Assembly (NCBI GenBank): GCA_044508495.1
Contig: JBIQHP010000086.1
Location: 1-9,100, forward strand
Origin: Terrimesophilobacter sp044508495
GTDB taxonomy: Bacteria > Actinomycetota > Actinomycetes > Actinomycetales > Microbacteriaceae
Direction of reading: 5' to 3'
DNA: 9,100 nucleotides
Shown here piece by piece: positions 1 through 6,112 of this stretch (positions are counted from its first letter, which is position 1; every line of letters begins with the position of its first letter). Below the pieces are notes generated by a model. It had not been told where the DNA came from. It searched no databases and saw nothing but the letters and a program-made list of their open reading frames with translations. The translations under genes were made by a program, and so were the position numbers.

Positions 1-100
1 CCTCCGCCTGCTCGCTCCAGCCGCGCTCGATCGTGATCTCGCGAAGATCGTCGGCGGCTCGGCCGTCCGCCCGTGCTGGCGTGCTGGCGACATCTGGCAT
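1..100 (-). CDS. rph: RNase PH, N-terminal part only (gene runs off the left edge)
   Basis: Reading leftward from an ATG at 100-98 gives 33 codons beginning MPDVASTPARADGR and continuing into DDLREITIERGWSEQAE, which then leaves the window. The RADGR...LR.ITI.RGW pattern is the characteristic N-terminus of RNase PH, the phosphorolytic 3' exonuclease that trims tRNA precursors. The start lies one base after the murI stop codon, and a GAGGAG-type Shine-Dalgarno at 116-111 lies about 10 nt upstream inside murI, so the two genes are probably co-transcribed and translationally linked. The murI-rph order is common in Actinobacteria. The catalytic core lies outside the window, so the call rests on the N-terminal motif and on context. 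Confidence 0.88.
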   Translation of the reverse strand, partial: MPDVASTPARADGRAADDLREITIERGWSEQAE

Positions 101-101
101 G

Positions 102-941
102 TCAGGTGCTCTCCTCTGCTGTTGGCGCTGCGCCGGTCTCGACCAGCTGCACCGCGGACACCTCCGGGCCGAGGAACCTCCTGGCCAGGGTCGTGAACTC
201 CGTCTTGCTGTCGCCGGTCGCCTCGAAGCGGTAGCTCGGCGGCGTCGCCGCATCCCTCAGGAGTGCGTGCTCGACGAGCGTGCGATACACGTCGTTCGCG
301 GTCTCCTCTGCGCTCGACACGAGCGTCACCTCGCGGCCCATGACGAACTGGATGGCCGCCGACATGAGCGGGTAGTGCGTGCAGCCGAGCACGAGGGTGT
401 CGATGCCGGCCGCCTTGAGCGGGGCGAGGTAGTCCTCGGCGACGCGGAACAGCTCGGGGCTCGAGGTCACGCCGGCCTCGACGAACTCGACGAAGCGGGG
501 GCAGGCTCGGGTGAACAGCTCAAGGTCGGATGCCGCGGCGAAGGCATCCTCGTAGGCCTTCGACTTGATCGTGCCCGCGGTGCCGATCACGCCCACCCGG
601 TTGTTGCGGGTCTGACGCGCCGCGGCCCGCGCGGCCGGCTGGATGACCTCGACGACGGGGATGCCGTAGCCGTCCGTGAAGCGCTCACGCGCGTCCCGCA
701 GCATGGCCGCGCTGGCCGTGTTGCAGGCGATCACCAGGAGCTTGACGCCCTGGGCGACGAGGTCGTCCATGACCGCCAGGGCATACTCGCGTACCTCGGC
801 GATGGGCTTCGGACCGTAGGGCGAGTGCGCCGTGTCGCCGACGTAGACGATCGACTCGTTCGGCAGCTGGTCGATGATCGCGCGCGCCACCGTGAGCCCG
901 CCGACGCCGGAGTCGAAGATGCCAATCGGTGCGTCGGTCAC
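102..941 (-). CDS. murI: Glutamate racemase MurI
   Basis: This cytoplasmic enzyme interconverts L- and D-glutamate and supplies D-Glu for the second residue of the peptidoglycan stem peptide. The 279-residue product has the usual family length. Near the N-terminus is IGIFDSGVGGLTV with the conserved Asp10-Ser11. The two catalytic cysteines lie in VIACNTASA (Cys73) and LVLGCTHYPL (Cys187, followed by His189), and GDTAHSPYG at about residues 36-43 is the typical substrate-loop motif. The start codon is GTG at 941-939. No clear Shine-Dalgarno precedes it, but a TAGACT box lies 8 nt upstream, consistent with a leaderless or near-leaderless transcript. The stop is one base from the rph start. The gene is divergent from pncB, with a palindromic element between them. 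Confidence 0.96.
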   Translation of the reverse strand: MTDAPIGIFDSGVGGLTVARAIIDQLPNESIVYVGDTAHSPYGPKPIAEVREYALAVMDDLVAQGVKLLVIACNTASAAMLRDARERFTDGYGIPVVEVIQPAARAAARQTRNNRVGVIGTAGTIKSKAYEDAFAAASDLELFTRACPRFVEFVEAGVTSSPELFRVAEDYLAPLKAAGIDTLVLGCTHYPLMSAAIQFVMGREVTLVSSAEETANDVYRTLVEHALLRDAATPPSYRFEATGDSKTEFTTLARRFLGPEVSAVQLVETGAAPTAEEST

Positions 942-949
942 GACTCAAG

Positions 950-955
950 AGTCTA
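950..955 (-). promoter_or_regulatory. Candidate -10 box of murI
   Basis: TAGACT on the minus strand ends 8 nt before the murI GTG. The spacing would place the transcription start at or very near the start codon. No convincing -35 hexamer is visible, so the call depends on the same arrangement recurring at other gene heads in this window. Confidence 0.45.
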
Positions 956-975
956 CCGAGCATCCGCCGTGGCCA

Positions 976-1057
976 CCGTTGTGCAGGACATCCGCCCGCG
1001 ACGGCGCACATCTCGTGGCATCCCCGGCGGACGAAGCGCGGATGTCCTGCACAACGG
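976..1057. repeat. 82-bp element with perfect 20-bp inverted terminal arms
   Basis: The left arm at 976-995 (CCGTTGTGCAGGACATCCGC) is an exact reverse complement of the right arm at 1038-1057, separated by a 42-nt centre. A shorter alternative pairing, TCCGCC at 991-996 with GGCGGA at 1026-1031, lies inside it. The element fills most of the gap between divergent murI and pncB, so it is not positioned as a terminator for either gene. Its form fits an interspersed palindromic repeat or a very small MITE. No target-site duplication is evident, and no gene is seen in it. Confidence 0.85.
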
Positions 1058-1096
1058 GGGAAAGAGAAAGGGCGAGGGCGGATGCGGGCGGGCCGG

Positions 1097-1102
1097 TAGG
1101 CT
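1097..1102 (+). promoter_or_regulatory. Candidate -10 box of pncB (leaderless)
   Basis: TAGGCT is followed by exactly 6 nt and then the GTG start of pncB, so a typical transcription start would fall on the G of the start codon. There is no Shine-Dalgarno in the usual position and no recognisable -35 hexamer. Confidence 0.6.
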
Positions 1103-1108
1103 CTCGAT

Positions 1109-2413
1109 GTGACCAGCGCACTCCTCACCGACCGCTACGAGCTCACGATGGTCGACGCGGCCAGGAAGGCCGGAACAGCGGAGCGCCGGTCCGTCTTCGA
1201 GGTCTTCGCCCGGCACCTGCCGAACGGCCGCCGGTACGGCGTCGTCGCCGGCACGGGCCGCTTCCTCGAGCAGCTCGCCGAGTTCCGGTTCGGGGACGCC
1301 GAGCTCGCCTGGCTGCGCGAGAACGAGGTCGTCGACGCGGACACCCTCGACTGGCTCGCCGACTACCGCTTCCGCGGCAACGTGTGGGGCTACCGGGAGG
1401 GCGAGGTCTACTTCCCGGGCTCCCCCATCCTCGTCGTGGAGGGCAGCTTCGCCGAGGCGGTCGTGCTCGAGACGCTGGCCCTCAGCATCCTCAACTACGA
1501 CTCGGCGGTCGCGAGCGCGGCCAGCCGCATGGTCACCGCCGCGGATGGCCGGCCGCTCGCCGAGATGGGCTCCCGCAGGGCCACTGAGCGTGGCGCCGTG
1601 GCCGCCGCCCGCGCCGCCTTCATCGCCGGCTTCAGCGCCACGAGCAACCTCGAGGCCGGGCGCACCTGGGGCATCCCGACGATGGGCACTGCGGCGCACT
1701 CCTTCACTCTCTTGCACGACTCCGAGGAAGACGCCTTCCGCGCCCAGGTCGCGGCGCTCGGGCCGGGCACGACGCTGCTCGTCGACACCTACGACGTGAC
1801 CGCGGCGGTCGACCTCGCCGTGCGCGTCGCCGGCACCTCGCTCGGCGCCGTGCGCATCGACAGCGGCGACCTGCCCGGGCAGGCCCTGGCCGTGCGCAAG
1901 CAGCTCGACGCCCTCGGAGCCAAGGGCACCAAGATCACCGTCACGAGCGACCTCGACGAGTACGCCATCGCCGCGCTGCGGGTCGCCCCGGTCGACTCCT
2001 ACGGGGTCGGAACCTCCGTCGTCACCGGCTCCGGCTCGCCGACCGCCGGCATGGTCTACAAGCTCGTCGCCCGCGTGGGCGACGACGGCGAGTGGGTCTC
2101 GGTCGCCAAGAAGTCGGCGGCGAAGCTCTCGGTCGGCGGGAGGAAGTTCCCGGTGCGCAGTCTCGTCGACGGGCGGGCAGTATCCGAGGTCCTGCACGTC
2201 GAGGACGATCCGGATGCCCCGACCGCGCGGGCGGATGCCGGCCGCGCCCTGCTCGTCCCCCTCGTGACCGACGGCGTGGCCGACCCGCGCTACCTCGGAA
2301 CCGCGGGAACCGCGCTCGCGCGCGACCATCGCGCCGCCGCCGTCGCCGAGCTGCCCGCGGACGCCTTCCGCCTCGCGCGCGGCGAACCGGTCATCCCGAC
2401 GGTCTACGAGTAA
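1109..2413 (+). CDS. pncB: Nicotinate phosphoribosyltransferase
   Basis: This enzyme joins nicotinate to PRPP, with ATP hydrolysis, to give nicotinate mononucleotide, the first step of the Preiss-Handler NAD salvage route. It is cytoplasmic. The 434-residue protein opens with LLTDRYELTM, a hallmark of the family. It contains SILNYDSAVAS (about 126-136), GSRRA (154-158), the GTAAHSF segment (193-199) whose His197 is the likely phosphorylated histidine, VDTYD (225-229), the RIDSGDL phosphate-binding motif (249-255) and a later YGVGTS loop. The length is normal and the frame is intact. The GTG at 1109 is preferred because ATG at 1107 is followed at once by TGA, and because a -10 box stands 6 nt upstream. 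The gene is divergent from murI and convergent with the DUF3039 gene, with 5 bp between the stop codons. Confidence 0.96.
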   Translation: MTSALLTDRYELTMVDAARKAGTAERRSVFEVFARHLPNGRRYGVVAGTGRFLEQLAEFRFGDAELAWLRENEVVDADTLDWLADYRFRGNVWGYREGEVYFPGSPILVVEGSFAEAVVLETLALSILNYDSAVASAASRMVTAADGRPLAEMGSRRATERGAVAAARAAFIAGFSATSNLEAGRTWGIPTMGTAAHSFTLLHDSEEDAFRAQVAALGPGTTLLVDTYDVTAAVDLAVRVAGTSLGAVRIDSGDLPGQALAVRKQLDALGAKGTKITVTSDLDEYAIAALRVAPVDSYGVGTSVVTGSGSPTAGMVYKLVARVGDDGEWVSVAKKSAAKLSVGGRKFPVRSLVDGRAVSEVLHVEDDPDAPTARADAGRALLVPLVTDGVADPRYLGTAGTALARDHRAAAVAELPADAFRLARGEPVIPTVYE

Positions 2414-2418
2414 GCCGG

Positions 2419-2685
2419 CTATTTCCTCAGCTTCTCGTAGATCTCCTTGCAGGTCGGGCAGACCGGGAACTTCTCCGGATCGCGACCGGGGGTCCAGAGC
2501 TTGCCGCAGAGCGCCCGCACGGGCTTGCCGGTGAGCGCCGACTCGACGATCTTGTCCTTCGGCACGTAGTGCGAGAAGCGCTCGTGGTCGCCCTCCTCGA
2601 GCTGCTCCTGGCCCAGCAGCTCCTCGAGCTCGCGGTCGAGGGTCGAGGTGCCGCCGCCGCTATGGTCGGTGTCCGCGGGGGTCAT
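2419..2685 (-). CDS. DUF3039 family small zinc-ribbon-like protein
   Basis: This 88-residue conserved actinobacterial protein has no established function. The first 15 or so residues are polar, followed by an acidic Leu/Glu-rich helix (about 16-33, LDRELEELLGQEQLEEGD). The conserved core runs from FSHYV through GKPVRALCGKLW to FPVCPTCKEIY. His39, Cys60, Cys76 and Cys79 form a plausible Cys3His zinc site, which is my inference. There is no signal peptide or membrane segment. The ATG at 2685 is preceded by TAATCT with a 6-nt gap, so it probably has its own leaderless transcript starting just beyond the stop codon of the upstream permease gene. It converges on pncB with almost no intergenic space. 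I recognise the family by its sequence pattern. Confidence 0.85.
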   Translation of the reverse strand: MTPADTDHSGGGTSTLDRELEELLGQEQLEEGDHERFSHYVPKDKIVESALTGKPVRALCGKLWTPGRDPEKFPVCPTCKEIYEKLRK

Positions 2686-2691
2686 GGATCA

Positions 2692-2697
2692 AGATTA
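2692..2697 (-). promoter_or_regulatory. Candidate -10 box of the DUF3039 gene (leaderless)
   Basis: TAATCT on the minus strand is followed by 6 nt and then the ATG at 2685. Any -35 contact would fall inside the last codons of the permease gene. The fit to TATAAT is good, and there is no Shine-Dalgarno before the ATG. Confidence 0.6.
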
Positions 2698-2704
2698 CCG
2701 CGCG

Positions 2705-4279
2705 TCAGTACCGCGCCGTGAAGGCGAGCAGCTCCGGCCCGCGCCGCTCGAAGACCCGGCCGCCGAGAAGGATGCCGCCCCCCAGCGCCGCGACCCCGGT
2801 CGCGATCCCGACGAGGAGGGTCGCGACGTGCCAGCCGCCGCCGTGCTGCAGCCCGAGCACCGCGAGCCACACCGTCGGTGCGGCGATCGCGAGCACGGCG
2901 AAGAGCGAGAGCGCCTGCACCCAGGATGCCCCGGTCGCGCTCGACTGCGGCTGCGCGAAGGGGCTGTCGCCGGGGTGCACGGCCGGGTACGGGAACCCCG
3001 CCGAGATGACGCTCGAGAGCCCGAGGCCGACGAGCAGGATGCACAGGCCGACCCCGAGGATCGAGGGGACGACATCCGCCGACCCGAACCCCCAGGCGGT
3101 CAGCGGCGTGCCGGCGATGATGACGAGGAGGCCGAGCGCGAGCGGCGGAACGACGCGGCCGAGGCGATCCGCCCAGCCCGCCGTGTTGGAGGCGACGTGC
3201 AGCCAGACCGCGGTGTTGTCGAAGGCGACGTCGTTGTGCACGGTGCTCCAGGCCAGGAAGAAGCACATGACCGGCACGGGGAGCAGCACGAGGTAGTGCA
3301 GCGGGACGCCGGCGACCGTGAGCGCCCCGACCATCACGGCGGGCACGATGGGCACGATGACGAGCGCCGACCGGTACCGCGCGTCGCGGCCCCAGTAGCT
3401 GAGGCTCCGCGCCGCGATCGCGCCGGCCGGGTTGCCGGGCATCCGCGAGAACCAGCCGAGCCCGGTGTAGGCGCGGATGCGGGAGACCCGTTCGGGCGTC
3501 ACGAGCATGATGCCGACGATGGCGCGCCAGGCGACGGCGAGCACGAGTACGAAGACGAGGGCGATGGCGAGCGATCCGGATGCCGCCCCCAGGTCGCCCG
3601 CTGCGGCATCCGCCGGTGCGGCCCACACGGCACCGAGCGGGGTCACGGCGAGCACCCCGGCGATCGAGTGGAGAACCTCGAGGCCGCGCTTCTGCCAGTC
3701 GACCGTGACCATCATCGCGATGATGGGCGAGAGCGCGCTCAGCACGACGAGGGCGATGAGCCCGGTCGCCTCGCGAGCCCGGCGGGTCGCGAGCAGGAGC
3801 GTCGCGACGCTCGTCGTCACGCGCGATCCGAGGATGCAGATCACGACGAGGAGCACCGCGGAGGCGAGGGCGAACAGCACGGGCGCCGGCCCTCGACTCC
3901 ACGTGACGACCTGGGCGATCGCGACGATCGCGATCACGAGCGCGGGCACGCCGACGAAGGCGGCCGCCGCGAGACCGAGCGCGAGCCGCGTGCTCGGGAT
4001 CCCGAACAGGGCGAACTTGCGGGGGTCGATCGTATCGTCCGCGCCGAAGACGAGGGGGACGAGCAGGAAGCCGAGCACGATGAGCGACCCCGCGACGACG
4101 ACGACGCTGCGCGCGAGCTCGACCTCGGCGAGTCGCAAGGCCACGAGGCCGACGATCGCGACGAACGCCGCCCCGAGCCCGTAGAGCAGGCCGACGACCA
4201 TGCCGAAGACCTGCCAGGGGCTGCGCCGGAACAGGTTGCCGAGCAGCCGCAGCTTCAGTCCGAGAAAGTGTGCAACCAC
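2705..4279 (-). CDS. Polytopic ABC transporter permease, substrate unknown
   Basis: The product is 524 residues and very hydrophobic, with about a dozen membrane-spanning segments. The first follows a basic amphipathic N-terminus (KLRLLGNLFRRSPWQ, about 9-23), with further hydrophobic stretches up to about residue 510. Between the two halves is a conserved-looking cytoplasmic stretch containing SYWGRDARYR (about residues 294-303). It looks like the membrane partner of the ATPase encoded just upstream, probably an ABC-2-like exporter. The chosen start is GTG at 4279. It has a strong Shine-Dalgarno (GGAGGG at 4291-4286, 6-nt spacing) and overlaps the end of the ATPase gene by 25 nt, so translation is likely coupled. 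Longer in-frame versions run into the ATPase coding region and read as low-complexity Arg-rich sequence. The substrate cannot be inferred; a peptide, lipid or drug exporter are all possible. Confidence 0.85.
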   Translation of the reverse strand: MVAHFLGLKLRLLGNLFRRSPWQVFGMVVGLLYGLGAAFVAIVGLVALRLAEVELARSVVVVAGSLIVLGFLLVPLVFGADDTIDPRKFALFGIPSTRLALGLAAAAFVGVPALVIAIVAIAQVVTWSRGPAPVLFALASAVLLVVICILGSRVTTSVATLLLATRRAREATGLIALVVLSALSPIIAMMVTVDWQKRGLEVLHSIAGVLAVTPLGAVWAAPADAAAGDLGAASGSLAIALVFVLVLAVAWRAIVGIMLVTPERVSRIRAYTGLGWFSRMPGNPAGAIAARSLSYWGRDARYRSALVIVPIVPAVMVGALTVAGVPLHYLVLLPVPVMCFFLAWSTVHNDVAFDNTAVWLHVASNTAGWADRLGRVVPPLALGLLVIIAGTPLTAWGFGSADVVPSILGVGLCILLVGLGLSSVISAGFPYPAVHPGDSPFAQPQSSATGASWVQALSLFAVLAIAAPTVWLAVLGLQHGGGWHVATLLVGIATGVAALGGGILLGGRVFERRGPELLAFTARY

Positions 4280-5181
4280 TCCAGGCCCTCCACGACGTTG
4301 AGGCCGCCGGCGAGCTCGACGAACCTCTCCTCGAGTGTGCCGCTCCCCCGCACCTCGGCGACGGTTCCGGATGCGAGCACCGAGCCGTCGACGATGATCG
4401 CGACCGCGTCGCACATGCGCTCGATGAGGTCCATGCTGTGACTGGAGAGCACGACCGTGCCACCGGCCGCGACGTACTTCCTGAGCACCTCGATGATGCT
4501 CGCCGCCGAGACCGGGTCGACGGACTCGAAGGGCTCGTCGAGCACGAGCATCCGCGGAGAGTGGAGCATCGCCGCGGCGAGCGCGAGCTTCTTGGTCATC
4601 CCGGCCGAGTAGTCGGCGACCAGGCGGGTGAGGGCGTCGTCGAGGCCGAAGGTGGTCGAGAGCTGCGCCATCCGCTCGTGCACGGTCGCCGGGGGGAGGC
4701 CGCGCAGCACGCCCGCGTAGTAGAGGAGCTGGGTTCCGGTGAGCCGGTCGAAGAGGCGCAGGCGATCCGGGAGCACGCCCATCTGGCGCTTGGCGGCGGC
4801 CGGGTCGCGCCAGACGTCGGCGCCGTGCACCGTGATGGTGCCGGCGTCCGGGCGCAGCAGGCCGGTGACCATGGAGAGCGTCGTCGTCTTGCCGGCGCCG
4901 TTCGGGCCGACGATGCCGAAGATCGTGCCCGACTCGACGGTGAGGTCGATCCCGGCGACGGCGACCGTGTCGCCATAGTGCTTCACGAGCCCTTCGATGC
5001 GCAGCACCTGCTCGCGTTCGCCGGATGCGCGGGGCGCCCGGCCCTCCGGAACGGCGGCCTCGGATTCCGCCTGCTCCCGCCGCCGCGCGGCCTGGAGCTC
5101 GCGCCTCTCCTTCGCGTTGTCAGCCTCGAGTTCCGCTATGCGCTCGTCGAATTTGGCGAGAATACTGTCGGCTGTCTCCAC
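4255..5181 (-). CDS. ABC transporter ATP-binding protein with N-terminal coiled-coil extension
   Basis: This is the ATPase of an ABC-2-type exporter, 308 residues from the chosen GTG. Residues 1-45 are a charged, predicted coiled-coil helix (FDERIAELEADNAKERRELQ), then a Pro/Arg/Gly-rich linker, and the ABC domain starts at about 58 (VLRIEGLVKHYG). Walker A is GPNGAGKTT (92-100), the signature is YSAGM (191-195), Walker B is MLVLDEP (211-217) and the switch His is 248 in LSSHS. The D-loop region reads FESVDP instead of the usual xxGLDP, and the Q-loop position reads VLPD. The start is uncertain: GTG at 5190 is in frame three codons earlier, but GTG at 5181 has a TACGGT box 7 nt upstream. The permease gene overlaps the 3' end, so the pair forms one operon. 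Confidence 0.9.
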   Translation of the reverse strand: METADSILAKFDERIAELEADNAKERRELQAARRREQAESEAAVPEGRAPRASGEREQVLRIEGLVKHYGDTVAVAGIDLTVESGTIFGIVGPNGAGKTTTLSMVTGLLRPDAGTITVHGADVWRDPAAAKRQMGVLPDRLRLFDRLTGTQLLYYAGVLRGLPPATVHERMAQLSTTFGLDDALTRLVADYSAGMTKKLALAAAMLHSPRMLVLDEPFESVDPVSAASIIEVLRKYVAAGGTVVLSSHSMDLIERMCDAVAIIVDGSVLASGTVAEVRGSGTLEERFVELAGGLNVVEGLEWLHTFSD

Positions 5182-5188
5182 GGAGTCC

Positions 5189-5194
5189 ACCGTA
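5189..5194 (-). promoter_or_regulatory. Weak candidate -10 box of the leftward ABC operon
   Basis: TACGGT on the minus strand lies 7 nt before GTG 5181. It matches only the three most conserved positions of a -10 hexamer. It is listed because the layout recurs elsewhere in the window, and it would favour 5181 over 5190 as the start. Confidence 0.3.
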
Positions 5195-5288
5195 CCAACC
5201 GGATGACCGCCGGAACCCCGCTTGCGACACATCATCACGAAATGGCCACAACGGCGGCGTTCCCAGCCTGTAGGGGTGGTGCGCCGGA

Positions 5289-5294
5289 TAAAAT
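5289..5294 (+). promoter_or_regulatory. Possible -10 box upstream of the nucleotidyltransferase gene
   Basis: TAAAAT matches five of six positions of the TATAAT consensus and sits in the most AT-rich part of the 215-bp divergent intergenic region (5182-5396). No good -35 hexamer lies 16-18 nt upstream. A start here would give a leader of roughly 95 nt, consistent with this gene having a Shine-Dalgarno, unlike its apparently leaderless neighbours. Confidence 0.25.
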
Positions 5295-5348
5295 CGTGCA
5301 AGCACAACGAAGTGTCGAAACTCTTGTCGCGTCCTGAACATCGGATGA

Positions 5349-5368
5349 CCGGTTGATGACATCACCGG
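5349..5368. promoter_or_regulatory. Inverted repeat in the leader of the nucleotidyltransferase gene
   Basis: CCGG-T-TGATG, then A, then CATCA-CCGG forms a dyad of nine paired positions with one bulged T (5353). It lies 28 nt before the ATG at 5397. It could be an operator for a dimeric regulator or a small leader hairpin. Nothing in the sequence decides between these. Confidence 0.35.
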
Positions 5369-5396
5369 CGCGACGCAACGACACTCTAGGAGCACC

Positions 5397-6089
5397 ATGA
5401 GCACGCAGATCGTCATCCTGGCGGCCGGAATGGGCAGCCGTCTCGGTCGCTCATTGCCGAAGCCGCTCACCGAGCTGGGCGACGGCCGCACCATCATGCA
5501 GCAGCAGTTCGACAACATCCACCACGCCTTCGGCTCGAACGCCAAGGTCACGATCGTCGTCGGCTACAAGCTCGAGCACGTCATCGAGGCCTTCCCCCAG
5601 GCCTCCTTCGTCTACAACGAGCAGTACGACCAGACGAACACCTCCAAGAGCCTCCTGCGCGCGCTGCGGGCATCCGCCCCCGGTGGCGTGCTGTGGATGA
5701 ACGGCGACGTCGTCTTCGACCCCGAGGCCCTCGAGCGTGCGGCGCAGCTCGTGGCGCGCGACCAGTCCTTCGTGTCGGTCAACACCGCGAAGGTCTCGGA
5801 TGAGGAGGTCAAGTACACGACGGATGCGCAGGGCTACATCCGCGACCTCTCCAAGACCGTCGAGGGCGGGCTCGGCGAGGCCGTGGGCATCAACTTCGTC
5901 TCGCGCGACGGCAAGGCGGCGCTCGTGCGCCAGCTCGCACGCGTCAACGACCAGGACTACTTCGAGCGGGGTGTCGAGCTCGCGATCGAGGAGGACGGCC
6001 TGCGCGTCGAGCCCCTGGACATCTCGGACCTGTACGCGGTCGAGGTCGACTTCGCCGAGGACCTGGAGCGCGCGAACCTCTTCGTGTAG
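5397..6089 (+). CDS. LicC-like nucleotidyltransferase (phosphocholine cytidylyltransferase family)
   Basis: The 230-residue single-domain nucleotidyltransferase would activate a phosphorylated small molecule or sugar phosphate with an NTP. The nucleotide-binding signature LAAGMGSRLGRSLPKPL is at 8-24. MNGD supplies the metal-binding Asp104, and the C-terminal LYAVEVDFAEDL (212-223) supplies Glu216 and Asp218. The YNEQYDQTNTSKSL segment (73-86) and this C-terminal motif resemble Streptococcus pneumoniae LicC, which makes CDP-choline, more than they resemble glucose-1-phosphate enzymes. The substrate here is not known. The ATG at 5397 has a Shine-Dalgarno AGGAG at 5388-5392. Only 23 bp separate it from the polymer-export permease, so it probably prepares a substituent or building block for the exported glycopolymer. 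Confidence 0.85.
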   Translation: MSTQIVILAAGMGSRLGRSLPKPLTELGDGRTIMQQQFDNIHHAFGSNAKVTIVVGYKLEHVIEAFPQASFVYNEQYDQTNTSKSLLRALRASAPGGVLWMNGDVVFDPEALERAAQLVARDQSFVSVNTAKVSDEEVKYTTDAQGYIRDLSKTVEGGLGEAVGINFVSRDGKAALVRQLARVNDQDYFERGVELAIEEDGLRVEPLDISDLYAVEVDFAEDLERANLFV

Positions 6090-6100
6090 GGCTGGGGCAA

Positions 6101-6106
6101 TAGCAT
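6101..6106 (+). promoter_or_regulatory. Candidate internal -10 box of the export permease gene (leaderless)
   Basis: TAGCAT is followed by exactly 6 nt and then the GTG at 6113. It lies in the 23-bp gap after the nucleotidyltransferase stop, so the permease-ATPase pair could be transcribed independently as well as by read-through. Confidence 0.55.
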
Positions 6107-6112
6107 AGGGGC

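Noticed and set aside
33..1112. 359-codon open frame on the plus strand over murI
   Set aside because: It is antisense to a clearly real murI, is Arg/Gly/Ala/Asp-rich with no recognisable domain, and is typical of the open antisense frames produced by high-GC third positions.
953..2329. 458-codon minus-strand frame over pncB
   Set aside because: It is the antisense shadow of pncB, a well-supported enzyme with intact motifs.
2648..4441. 597-codon plus-strand frame rich in Arg, Asp, Glu and His
   Set aside because: It mirrors the hydrophobic permease on the other strand. The repetitive charged composition is what antisense of Leu/Val/Ala codons gives, and it has no domain or translation signal.
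5182..5307. Extension of the ABC ATPase up to ATG at 5307
   Set aside because: The extra 42 residues (rich in Arg, Cys and His) do not resemble the family and would consume most of the divergent promoter region. GTG at 5181 or 5190 gives a sensible start.
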